Assembly: GCA_038025085.1 (NCBI GenBank)
Contig: CM076153.1
Coordinates: forward strand, 124,001 to 188,000
Origin: Tetragonia tetragonoides
Taxonomy: Eukaryota > Streptophyta > Magnoliopsida > Caryophyllales > Aizoaceae
Reading direction: 5' to 3'
DNA: 64,000 nt
Part shown: piece by piece, positions 24,101 to 33,241 of the stretch
Position numbering within the stretch: position 1 is the first letter of the stretch
How the letters are laid out: each line of letters starts with the position of its first letter
The notes under the pieces: model-generated
Seen by the model: the letters and a program-made list of their open reading frames with translations, nothing else
Told to the model about the DNA's origin: nothing
Database searches by the model: none
Made by a program: the position numbers and the translations under genes

Positions 24101-26640
24101 GGATGATGAACTAACTATACTGGATGTTAGAAAGTTTAAGCCGATCCATAGGCGCAAGTTCAATTATGAGGTGAGTTAGATTGAGAATTCTATTCACTGT
24201 TGCTTCATCTCCTTTACCCTACTGTTCAATAGATGTTTAGGCTTCCACTTCAGCACTATTTTGGTTGAGGCCAGAGAAGATGAAACTGGCTCTTGGTTAG
24301 GTGCTGGATCAACTTATTTATGCTATATGTCATTATGCATTCAACTATTCTTTCGTCTAAAGCTAAGCTAAGATGAGCAGTGTTTTGAAAGGCATGAGGC
24401 ACAATAAAGAGGTTGATGCTTAAATTTGGTGACTATGCAAGGTGAAGGCATGTATAGGCAAAAGTGCGAAGCAAATCTGCATAATTGAAAAAGAGAAGAA
24501 GCAATTCATATACAGAAAATATGTGACATAAAGTTGCTGATTAGGGTCCTCATTTACATCTTTTGATGTAAATTGCCTGCCAGTGCGTTCCATATGCTTC
24601 ATCCTTTAAACTTTCAGTTTGTTTTAACAGTAAACTACGATGGTTGTTGCTTAAACATGCATGCTAAGCTTGAGTGAGCATGTGCATCTCTCTCATGTAT
24701 TTGGTATGGAAGGAGATTTGGGCCCGGCCTCCTTGATTTTCTTGTTAAAATTTTGTCTTTGTTTAGGAGAGCTCTTTGATCTCCAATCATCTGTTTTTTT
24801 TACCGTTGGTTAGATATTGTCTAATTTTTCTTTCTGCTATTAAAGGAACCTCCGTAAATCCCAGACTCCCAGTTATCTGTATGTAGTAGACTTCGTAATT
24901 TTGTATAATCTGTAATTGCTTATTGCCCTTGGATAGCTGCTTCTATTGTGCATCCATCGTCAAACATGAAACTTCAGTCGTCTTGGTACATTTGCAGTTT
25001 CTTTATGCATGCAGATGTGTCCTTGACATGTTCGCTGTTGTATGCATCATCAACTTTTCATAGGTAAATGAGATTGCATGGGATATGTCTGGAGAGAAGT
25101 TCTTTCTTACAACAGGAAATGGTGAGATGATATTTGGTCTTGTGATACGTTAATTTGCATCAGAAAAGAATTGTGTGTTGATACTTGGTCATGTTAGGTA
25201 CTGTGGAAGTCCTAGCATACCCATCTCTCCGAGCACTTGACACCCTTGTGGCCCATACTGCTGGTTGCTATTGCATTGCAATTGACCCACTAGGAAGGTA
25301 TGTTCAAAGGCAACTCTGACTTTTACACATTTTCAGAATTTTTTTGTCTTTAGCTTTCTTTTCAGTAGGATTGCTTTTCTTTTCTGAGCCTTTTGTCATT
25401 ATCTGCATTCCTCCTATTTGATTCATTCTCTTTGTTGTTGAACCTTTGGTCACAAAGTTCCACATGCATCATCATGTGTAACTTTTGCGTTTGCTATGGA
25501 TCCACCTGATTCTTGTTGACACCTCCTTGGTTACCGCAGATATTTCGCTGTAGGAAGTGCTGACTCCTTGGTAAGCCTTTGGGATATCAAAGAAATGCTA
25601 TGTGTACGAACATTTCCAAAACTGGAGTAAGTTCATCCTGGATGCATCTTCATGTTTGTAAATTGGCGTCTGTTCTTTCATCGTGTAACAGTTATGGTAA
25701 TTTCAGGTGGCCTGTCCGAACAATAAGCTTCAATTACACTGGAGAGTATATAGCATCAGCCAGTGAAGATTTATTTATTGATATAGTAAGTAACAAAACA
25801 TCCTCTTTTTATGAAATACAGGGGTAAAAAGTTCTCCACCTGTTTACAGTGATTGTCATACTTTTCTTTTTGGGATTTTGAAATTGAATGGCCTAAGTTA
25901 TTAATAACTGGATTAAGTAGCATTATATGATTAAGAAATGTGTTTAGGGGCAATGTAATGTACACTATTGATATTGTGTTCACATGGCATGGTTACATTT
26001 CTTAGCCTTTTTGAAAAGTCGAGGACAGGTACTTTGAAATGGATGGCTTTTGAAACCCTTGTGCTCACATTTTGACCCACGCCCATGTAAATTGCTGGGT
26101 GGAATTCCAAAATCAGCTACATGCATTTCATGTGAGAGAAACGTAAAGATTCACATGTGAAGATTCCGAGACTGCATAAGTGAACAAAATTGAAAGCACT
26201 GTTTGATGCTGGTCATTTGAATTTTGTTCTGTTTGATCTGAAAAGCTGATATGAAATTCTAGTCTGTTGTATGATCTGGTCTGGTTGATCTAAAATTTTG
26301 TTCTGTTTGATGCCACATAATAATATTTCAGTCAAATGTTGAAACTGGACGATCAGTCCATCAAATACCATGTCGGGCAGCAATGAATAGTGTTGAATGG
26401 AATCCGAAATGCAACTTGCTTGCATATGCTGGAGATGATAAAAACAAATATCAAGCAGATGAAGGTCATGCAAATTCTATGCCCTTACATTCGAAGCAAA
26501 ATTTGTTAGGACCTAGAAGTTAATTAGTTATCTCATCTTTTAACCCCCCCCCCCCCCACCCCAGGGAATAAATACTAGTCCCACTAACTAACTCTTTTTT
26601 TTCAGGTGTTTTTCGTATCTTTGGTTTTGAGAGTCCTTAG
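21163..26640 (+). CDS. THO3: THO complex subunit 3 (TEX1), WD40-repeat protein
   Basis: Subunit of the nuclear THO/TREX complex, which couples transcription to mRNA export and small-RNA production in plants. Exons: 21163-21243, 21389-21484, 22168-22297, 23792-23883, 24102-24170, 25064-25121, 25198-25297, 25540-25626, 25707-25785, 26332-26464 and 26606-26640, in frame throughout, 319 residues. WD40 units are clear: VHSVAWNCNGTKLASGSVDQ / TARIWHI; GHTDSVDQLCWDPKHADLLA / DKTVRLWD; NEIAWDMSGEKFFLTTGNG; FAVGSADSLVSLWDIKE; and a last blade ending GVFRIFGFESP. These fit a seven-bladed propeller covering nearly the whole protein. The first donor (21244) runs straight into a pyrimidine repeat. Intron 3 contains a Stowaway element. 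The start is supported by the family-typical N-terminus and is the first ATG of the frame. Confidence 0.96.
21244..21300. repeat. (CTCTCTC)n tract at the start of THO3 intron 1
   Basis: A pyrimidine repeat with about 7-base units (TCTCTCC) begins at the 5' splice site of intron 1. The intron is only 145 bases, so this repeat fills about a third of it. Confidence 0.85.
23146..23326. mobile_element. Stowaway MITE, 181 bp, in THO3 intron 3
   Basis: The element is flanked by TA on both sides (23144-23145 and 23327-23328). The left end reads CTCTTTGGTTATGGAATATA and the reverse complement of the right end reads CTCCATCCATTCCATAATAT, the usual Stowaway terminus in diverged form. No coding capacity. 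Confidence 0.75.
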
Positions 26641-27295
26641 CAAAAGCCTTTGCAGCAACAAACATATAGCATATCTTCTCATCGGTAATGAGTTGGGGAA
26701 ATGTGATAAGAGTTTCTCTCCTCACACTACATTATCCGGCCTGAGTTTTCAAAGCATTTGTGAGACCGTGTAACAAGAATAGATAATACTGATTTGATCT
26801 GTTTGAAACTCTGAAAAAGGAAGTCACAAGTATATAAAAATACTGCTGCAGAATCCATCATATTAATTTTGCATCAGAAGAATATATTGGTGATTTCACT
26901 AGTACATCAAAAAGTAAAGTGGAGCACACAAGCTGTGCTGCTCTGAGATCTCCCCCCCCCCCCAGATTTTCCCCACATATACAGGAAATGGTCTCCAAAC
27001 TTGTTTAAAACAGTAATTCAGGAGCATTGAACATGCATAAAGCTGGTTTAAAACAGCACACTGGCTGGTGACTATAGTTGTGTATTGCCGTCTTTTGAAT
27101 CTATACTATTGCAGTTGGATCTTTATTATGATGCAGAAGCTGCTGCAGCAGTTTTACTTTGGGAAGAACTGATGTCTCAGAGTCTTGAATCAAAAAACCA
27201 GACCATAACGTGTAATCATTAAACTCAGTAATCAGTAGTACCAAGTGCGGCACTTGCTTGCTGCATCCATCCCGGATGATGTCGATGTCGTGTTA
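26641..27295. other. Intergenic region between convergent THO3 and the membrane-protein gene
   Basis: It contains the 3' UTRs of both convergent genes. A C run (about 26952-26964) is low complexity. No gene of its own is seen. Confidence 0.5.
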
Positions 27296-27981
27296 TCAGA
27301 AGATGCAGAGGAACAGCTTGGGAGCAGGAAATGCGAGACCTGCAAAGAGAAGAAGGCAGAGGGTTACTAAATATTGAGAGCAGCAGGTGATGGGCTTCCA
27401 CTTGATCTCAACGCTGGAGCTCTTCATTTTCTTGGTGTTAGTCCTCATGTGAGGAGGGTCCTTGGACAGGTCAAAGCTGGCCCCTTTCATCCTCAGTTCC
27501 TGAATGCACCTATTCAGCGCCCTGTTGTCCCCTGTCTCTCTTTTCAGCCGCCCTGCTACCTTCCAGTACCTGAACAGCTTCATCTGCACAAGCGCTGCAA
27601 TTGCTAGCGAGGTTGCCATGGACAGAATAGACGGGACCCACCATTTCTGACACCTCACATTTTCAGCATCAGCAGCAGATGACATGAAGAGGATGGTGGA
27701 GAAGAAGCCATGAAAGAGGAAGAAGAAACAGCAGAGGTGGAAGATCTCTCTCCTGATATTGTCCAACCGGGTCTCCTGAATAGAGATCCGTCGGGCAAAG
27801 AGATGTTCTTCCCTTTGCCACAGCTTGAGGAGCAACAGATGCCCTGGGCTGCGCGATATTTCCATCATTGGGTGCTGCTGGATTGGCCCTGTGACATTGT
27901 GGTCAGGGCACAGTTTCCTCCTCCTATCTTCTCTTGATCCACCGGGATTTCCACAATGTGGGTATCCTTTGTTTCTGCCAT
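27296..27981 (-). CDS. Conserved plant transmembrane protein of unknown function (At5g56120-like), N-terminus apparently frameshifted
   Basis: The continuous frame runs from about 27895 down to the TGA at 27296-27298. It reads HPMMEISRSPGHLLLLKLWQ, then RREIFHLCCFFFLFHGFFST (membrane segment), KWWVPSILSMATSLAIAALV (second segment), a basic soluble part with CIQELRMKGASFDLSKDPP and KMKSSSVEIKW, and a last hydrophobic segment near the C-terminus. A family-like start, MAETKDTHIVEIPVDQE, is at 27981 but in another frame. The distance to Met 27868 is 113 bases, so one base is missing or extra near 27870-27900, or an unseen splice exists. The same frame opens further upstream at 28138, but that part looks like translated UTR. 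Function is unknown. Translation from Met 27868 or 27865 would give a protein lacking about 40 residues. Confidence 0.72.
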
Positions 27982-28138
27982 TTACCAACAATTTTACTGC
28001 TACCAAGCAAATATTATGAGTATGAAATTGGAATGCAAGCCAACAAAATGCAGATGCTATCAGAAGGTGATAAAATCGGAAAGCAAAATAAACAAAAAAG
28101 GAAATTGTAATTGTAATTGCAAGCAAAACGAAAATCAA

Positions 28139-29060
28139 GTAGTAGAAAGACAGTTAGCTGAGATTGTGGAGTGTGCGCAGAAGAAAACAGAAAGTCCAGA
28201 AATGAAGAACAGAGCGTGTTGTTATTTGCTTTTGATAAAACAGATAATTTGCTCCATATTTAACTGCGGGGTCTGAGATTTGCAATCCGCCTATCCCGCC
28301 AAAGGTCTTATTTCGAGTAAGCCAAGGGATGAAAAAAGTTAGCTAGCTGACGTGTCGAGAAATGTGTGGAAAAAATACTCGTAAATGCCAGTTCCATTCT
28401 CTCTCCTCAGCCATTGACCCATCAGACCCTCCATGAGGCCCTTAAAAAATTGCTGATCAAAATCCATTACCCCAAATTAAAAAAAGCTAAGCAAACCCAG
28501 ATACACAAAATTGAGAAATCAGAAAAACTCATCAAGAAATTCTTTTTGCTGCTAATTCCTTTCTTGCAGTTATTTGTTCTTCCATTATAGTAGTGGGTTG
28601 TTGGCTATTATCTCCCTCTGCATTTTATGAATTACGTTTAGCTCTTCTTCTTCATTGTTCTTTTTCTTCTGATTAGTAGTGTTTCACTTTCGGGTTTTTT
28701 TTTTCTTCTTCATCTGGGTTTTAATTTTTCTGGCTGGATATCCTAATTATAATTACATGGCGGTGATGGAAACGGTGGACGGTGTGATAGTGGTACTGTG
28801 GTTTCAGAAATTATGAGGATTCGGTGTTAATGGTGGTGTTGGGGAAATTTTAGTTAACCTTTGTTTTGGTTCATTTACAGTAATTTTTATGTTGGTATTG
28901 ACTCTTTGGCTATGCCTATGGTTTTAATGGTGGTGTCGGGAGGAGAGAGAAATAGTGTGATAGCTGGAGGTTGAGGAAAGAGGTAAATAAAATGCAAGGG
29001 GAGATAAATAGTGAGAGCATTTCGGTTGTTGATTAGATAAAAATTGAACAGAAAAAAAAA
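28139..29060. other. Upstream DNA of the membrane-protein gene, nothing else recognised
   Basis: This is probably the promoter and 5' leader of the minus-strand gene ending at 27296. T-rich and GGT-rich stretches occur (28680-28900), but no frame is convincing. Confidence 0.4.
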
Positions 29061-29440
29061 TGATGGTACAGAAAAGGTTTTAACTCTAACGGAAAAAGTT
29101 AAGAGCCCTCCTCTATAGTAAAACTTTAAATCTTGAGTACTTAAATTCAAAATTGGGGTAAACTTTAATCCTCAATTCAAAAAAAGTGATGGTACAGAAA
29201 AGGTTTTAACTCTAACGGAAAAAGTTAAGAGTCCTTCTCTATAGCAAAACTTTAAATCTTGAGTTCTTAAATTTAAAATTGGGGTAAACTTTAGTCCTAA
29301 TTCAAAAAAAGTGATGATACAGAAAAGATTTTAACTCTAACGGAAAAAGTTAAAGAGTTCTCCTCTATAGCAAAACTTTAAATCTTGAGTTGTTAAATTC
29401 AAAATTAGGGCAAACTTTAGTCCTCAATTCAAAAAAAAAA
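29061..29440. repeat. Tandem repeat, three copies of about 126 bp
   Basis: Units start at about 29061, 29187 and 29312 with TGATGGTACAGAAAAGGTTT (TGATGATACAG in the third). Each contains AACTCTAACGGAAAAAGTTA, then TATAGYAAAACTTTAAATCT, and an A run at the end. Copies differ at only a few positions, so the duplication is fairly recent. No coding. Confidence 0.92.
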
Positions 29441-29773
29441 CTATCAAAAGCCAGTAACTTTAAGGTAACAGTCTTCTAACGGAGTAATGGTTACTTGCAT
29501 AATAATGGGCTTCTTATTCAGTGAAGATGGTCTACGGTGGATATAGCCCACCAAAATATAAGTAGTGGGTTGGGTTTTATGAAGGGAGATATGTGACTGT
29601 AGAAGTCGGCCTAGACTTGTAGCTGGTATAAATATACACGGTAATAATAAGAAGCCCAAAATGAGACATAATTTGAGTCATTTTCCTCTTCTCTACCTAC
29701 TCCCGTTACAAAAAAAACTTGATGCTTGTCTTTTTACAAGCTCTAAGACATCACTTTTATCATGAATATTTTT
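29441..29773. other. Spacer between tandem repeat and TIR element
   Basis: AT-rich, with no gene or clear repeat recognised. Confidence 0.4.
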
Positions 29774-29784
29774 TATTATATAAG

Positions 29785-30914
29785 AAAATTGGTTGTGAAT
29801 AATCCCAACTTTACATAGGTTGCAGAAAATAATCTCACCTTCCGATTTTGCGCTGAATAATCCCACCTTTTCGCATAGTTGCATAGAATGCACCCTAGTT
29901 GACGGTGTTAGATCTCCATTAAAAATTGCAATTTCCTTTTTCTTTTATATTATTTTAATTATAATATTAATATTATATCCCCATTTAACCCTCCTCAACC
30001 CAGTTACATTCATGGTTTTTCTTTCTCTCTCCTCCCGTTCTCTTCCTCTTCTACTTCGTTTAGACTTCAGTCACTCAGAAACTTCATATGGGAAGTAAAG
30101 TGAGAGTAGAGAGGAAGAGGGGAGATAATAAGGCATACAAAGATAGAGAGGGGATGAAATTGTCGTCTTCCTCAAAGCCCATAACAATCCTAGGCAAGGC
30201 GGCCAGAACGACGACGAATTTTCATCCATTGATGAGATCCTGATATCGTATACGGAATTTCCCCCACTATTGGTGAGAATCCTGAGAAGTAGTGTTGGTG
30301 GCTGAAGCAGATCAAGGTCGAGGGCAAGGTCATTGTTCTTGAGGAAACCAGCCAAAGTTTTGATCATAATTCCATCAATTGCAATTTTATTTAATTTCAA
30401 TCTTTTGAATCACCAATTTATGAATTATCCTCTCTAACCAATCTCAATATCTCTAAACCAAAATTCCTCTAAATTTTCAATCTTCAGATCCATGATTTTG
30501 TTTTTTTGTTTTCCATCATCTAATAAGAAAGAAGGTATGAGAAATTATTTAATAAAAGCAATTCTTGATATTGTGAAGAAATCTCCTCACACTTTGGTTC
30601 TTATGTATTCTTCTCTCACTTTGCTTCCCAATTGACATTTATGACTTACTGAAGTATGAAACGAAAAAGATGAGGAAGAGAGCAAGGTAGGAGAGAGAAA
30701 GAAAAATCATAGAATGGGTATAATGGTAATATTCAAATTAAAATATTGTAAAAGAAAAAGAAAATTGATTTTATTGACGGAAAAGTTAATCTCTTCGATG
30801 AGGGTGCATTTCGTGCAACCATGTGAAAAGTTAGGATTATTCCCTGTAAAATAGAAAGATGGGATTATTTTTTGCAACCCATGTAAAGTTGGGATTATTC
30901 ACTACCAATTTTTC
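29785..30914. mobile_element. Mutator-like TIR element, 1130 bp, with 11-bp target duplication
   Basis: Inverted arms of about 130 bp: the left arm reads AAAATTGGTTGTGAATAATC then CCAACTTTACAT, and the reverse complement of the right arm reads AAAAATTGGTAGTGAATAAT then CCCAACTTTACAT. Both continue with GTTGCA and GAATAATCC motifs. Direct repeats TATTATATAAG flank it at 29774-29784 and 30915-30925. A 9-11 bp duplication with long TIRs indicates a Mutator-type element. The interior (30000-30780) has CT-rich and GA-rich gene-leader-like sequence but no transposase. Confidence 0.85.
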
Positions 30915-31430
30915 TATTATATAAGCATAAAAATTTAAAGAATACAATTTAATACAATATACTTTTTACACCGTAAATTTAAAAAAAAAATCACAAATTA
31001 ATGGTCTAAGATCACGAAATTTAAACTTCAAAAAACAAATATAAGCAAACCACATTAAAAGGATCAATATGAAAAATCCTAGTCCCCTTTTGGTTCAAGG
31101 AATGCCATTAGCAATTCATTGCTAATGGTAAGCCCTAATGTAATATCCCGATTTTTTTATTAAAAAATAAATAAATTCGTTGTTATTGTGAAAAGTGCTA
31201 TTTATTATTATGATTGGTACTTTTAGGAATTTTGGTTAGTCATTATTTTGTTATGTTTTAAATTTAAATTCGGATTTTTGAGTGAAAACAAGAAAAAAGA
31301 AGAAGAAAAAAGAAAAAAGGAAAAAAGGGGCAAACCGTGGAAGGAGGTAGAAACCAGTTGAAATTGGTCCCACTTCCTCTCTCTCACGTTTCTTTCACCT
31401 ACATAGTCTTTGCTTCAGTAAAAAAAAATA

Positions 31431-33241
31431 GGGGAATTTCAATTGGTGCCCTTTTAGTATTGACTTGTCCAACTGGTGCCCTTAACACAGAAAGAAGTCC
31501 GGTCCGTGTCCTTTTTGTTTCACAACGTACATTCCGTGTCCTTATTTATTGTTTTCCGTTTAAGTAAATTTTATTTCTCCATTTTACCCTTAATGAAACG
31601 CAGATAGAAGATCATTAAACGACACCACAACTCCTCTCAGTCTCTCTCTTCACTCTCTCTCCTCTCAGTCTCTCTCTTCACTCTCTCTCCTCTCACCACT
31701 CTCTCTCCTCTCACCGCTCTCTTGCCGGCGTTAATGGCGGTCAATGTTTGTCCCTCCCATTAAAATATCTTTGTCGGCCTGCTTATATGACGCGTTTACA
31801 CATTTGATTCCCTTAACACGACGACGCTTAGCTTATCTCTCCATTAAAATCGATCCACCAAACTCCATAACCACGGTTTGCTCCCCCTTTTCACTCTCTC
31901 ACTATCTCTCTCTCTCTCTCCTCATCACCGACGTGGGTTCTGATTTGGTCAGTCATTTTCGCCTGCAATGCCCATTTCGATCTGTGAGGTTAATTCCATC
32001 ATCTCTCTCTTCTTAGCTTGAAATTCTTAGATCAAAAGTTTCAGCCTTTTATATCAGATTTGATTTCATTTCTGTCATTTTAGATACACCCATCAATCTG
32101 AGTGCAAGAATTACCAATTGGATAATTGAAATTTCTCTGAAATTAGTGAAATTTCGAACACAATTTAGCAACCCAAAATGGTTCCTGTTAAATTTAACAA
32201 TCAAACGTCAATTGATGATTTGATTTTGAAAGTTGACGGCAATGTTTGTGGTTTTTATTGTTTGTGGTATCATCCAGATGTGTGCAGAGAAGATAATTGC
32301 ACAATCAAGTTTCATCTGACCCATCAAGGTCACACCACTATCACCACCTTAATTGCCAACGTCGCCCCTCCACAGATCAACGCCGTCGGACGCCCCTCCA
32401 TAGATCAACGCCGTCGGACGCCCCTCCATAGATCAACGCCGTCGGTCGCCCTCCACAGATCACACTCTCTCTTCAGATCTGGACACTCCTACTTCCCCCA
32501 TTTTGCCACTCTTTTGTCATTCAAACACCATATCTATTTGCTACTTCCTTCCTCCATCACTCGCAATCAACCAAACAACACTTAAGTTATGCAATCAGAT
32601 TGCCAGCACTCACCTTGTTGAGAGCTGTTTTGGGTATTCGTCATGGTTCTCTTAGCTGAAGCTCTTCCATCACCAGCTCTTTCAGATGCTCTATACATAT
32701 TTAGTAGTAATCAAAATCCTATTTGCAAATTCCCCTTCTAAAGTTTCCAGTCTAAGTAAATATAATGTGTCTGCTCACAGTAACAAGTAGCAAGCAACTA
32801 GCATAATTTCAGGCCAAGAATATGACAAATGTTCAAATAAGATAAATGATGATGAATTGATAGCAGATGGCTAATTAAAAGGGGAACATAAAGGTCACTA
32901 AGAGACAGTTCAAAGAATGTTGAAGAGGAAAAAAAGAAAACTTTCACACGCTCTATCTCATCATTTCAGTTATAATGTCAGTTTCATTTTTGGGGGAAAA
33001 TTGAGCAAAAAAGGGGGGAAAACAAGAGGGGCAATTTTGTCAGCATATTTTGCTCGAAAAAGACAAGGGACATGGACGGTATTAAATTCAGTAGCCACAT
33101 CATCACTTTGTAACGGAAAAGAAAAAATAAGGAGACGGAATGAATATTTTAAATTTAAATGGGCACGGACTGGACTTCTTTCTGTGTTAGGGGCACCAGT
33201 TGGACAAGTCAATAGTAAAAGGGCACCAATTGGAATTCCCC
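31431..33241. mobile_element. Mutator-like TIR element, 1811 bp, with 10-bp target duplication
   Basis: The left arm begins GGGGAATTTCAATTGGTGCC and the reverse complement of the right arm begins GGGGAATTCCAATTGGTGCC; the match continues about 80 bases through the ACTGGTGCCC and AACACAGAAAGAAGTCC segments. Identical AAAAAAAATA lies on both sides (31421-31430, 33242-33251). The interior has a duplicated CT-rich block (31636-31700) and a 135-codon frame at 32178-32585 of unknown nature, but no transposase. It belongs to the same family as the arm at 1-96. Confidence 0.88.
32178..32585 (+). CDS. Unrecognised 135-residue frame inside the Mutator-like element
   Basis: Open frame starting MVPVKFNNQTSIDDLILKVD, with a Cys/His-bearing stretch (CGFYCLWYHPDVCREDNC, then HLTHQGH). 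The second half is made of repeated RRRTPLHRSTPS-type units created by a 26-30 bp DNA repeat (about 32370-32450). The first 55 codons could be a captured gene or transposase fragment. I do not recognise a family. It may not be translated. Confidence 0.25.
   Translation: MVPVKFNNQTSIDDLILKVDGNVCGFYCLWYHPDVCREDNCTIKFHLTHQGHTTITTLIANVAPPQINAVGRPSIDQRRRTPLHRSTPSVALHRSHSLFRSGHSYFPHFATLLSFKHHIYLLLPSSITRNQPNNT

Noticed and set aside
26540..26570. Poly-C runs (also 22602-22613 and 26952-26964)
   Set aside because: Low-complexity tracts in introns or intergenic DNA with no other signal; lengths may be affected by sequencing error.
27982..28138. N-terminal extension of the minus-strand 280-codon frame (hydrophobic start)
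   Set aside because: It runs through what looks like 5' UTR, and its sequence is unlike the conserved body; a better start is at 27981 in another frame.
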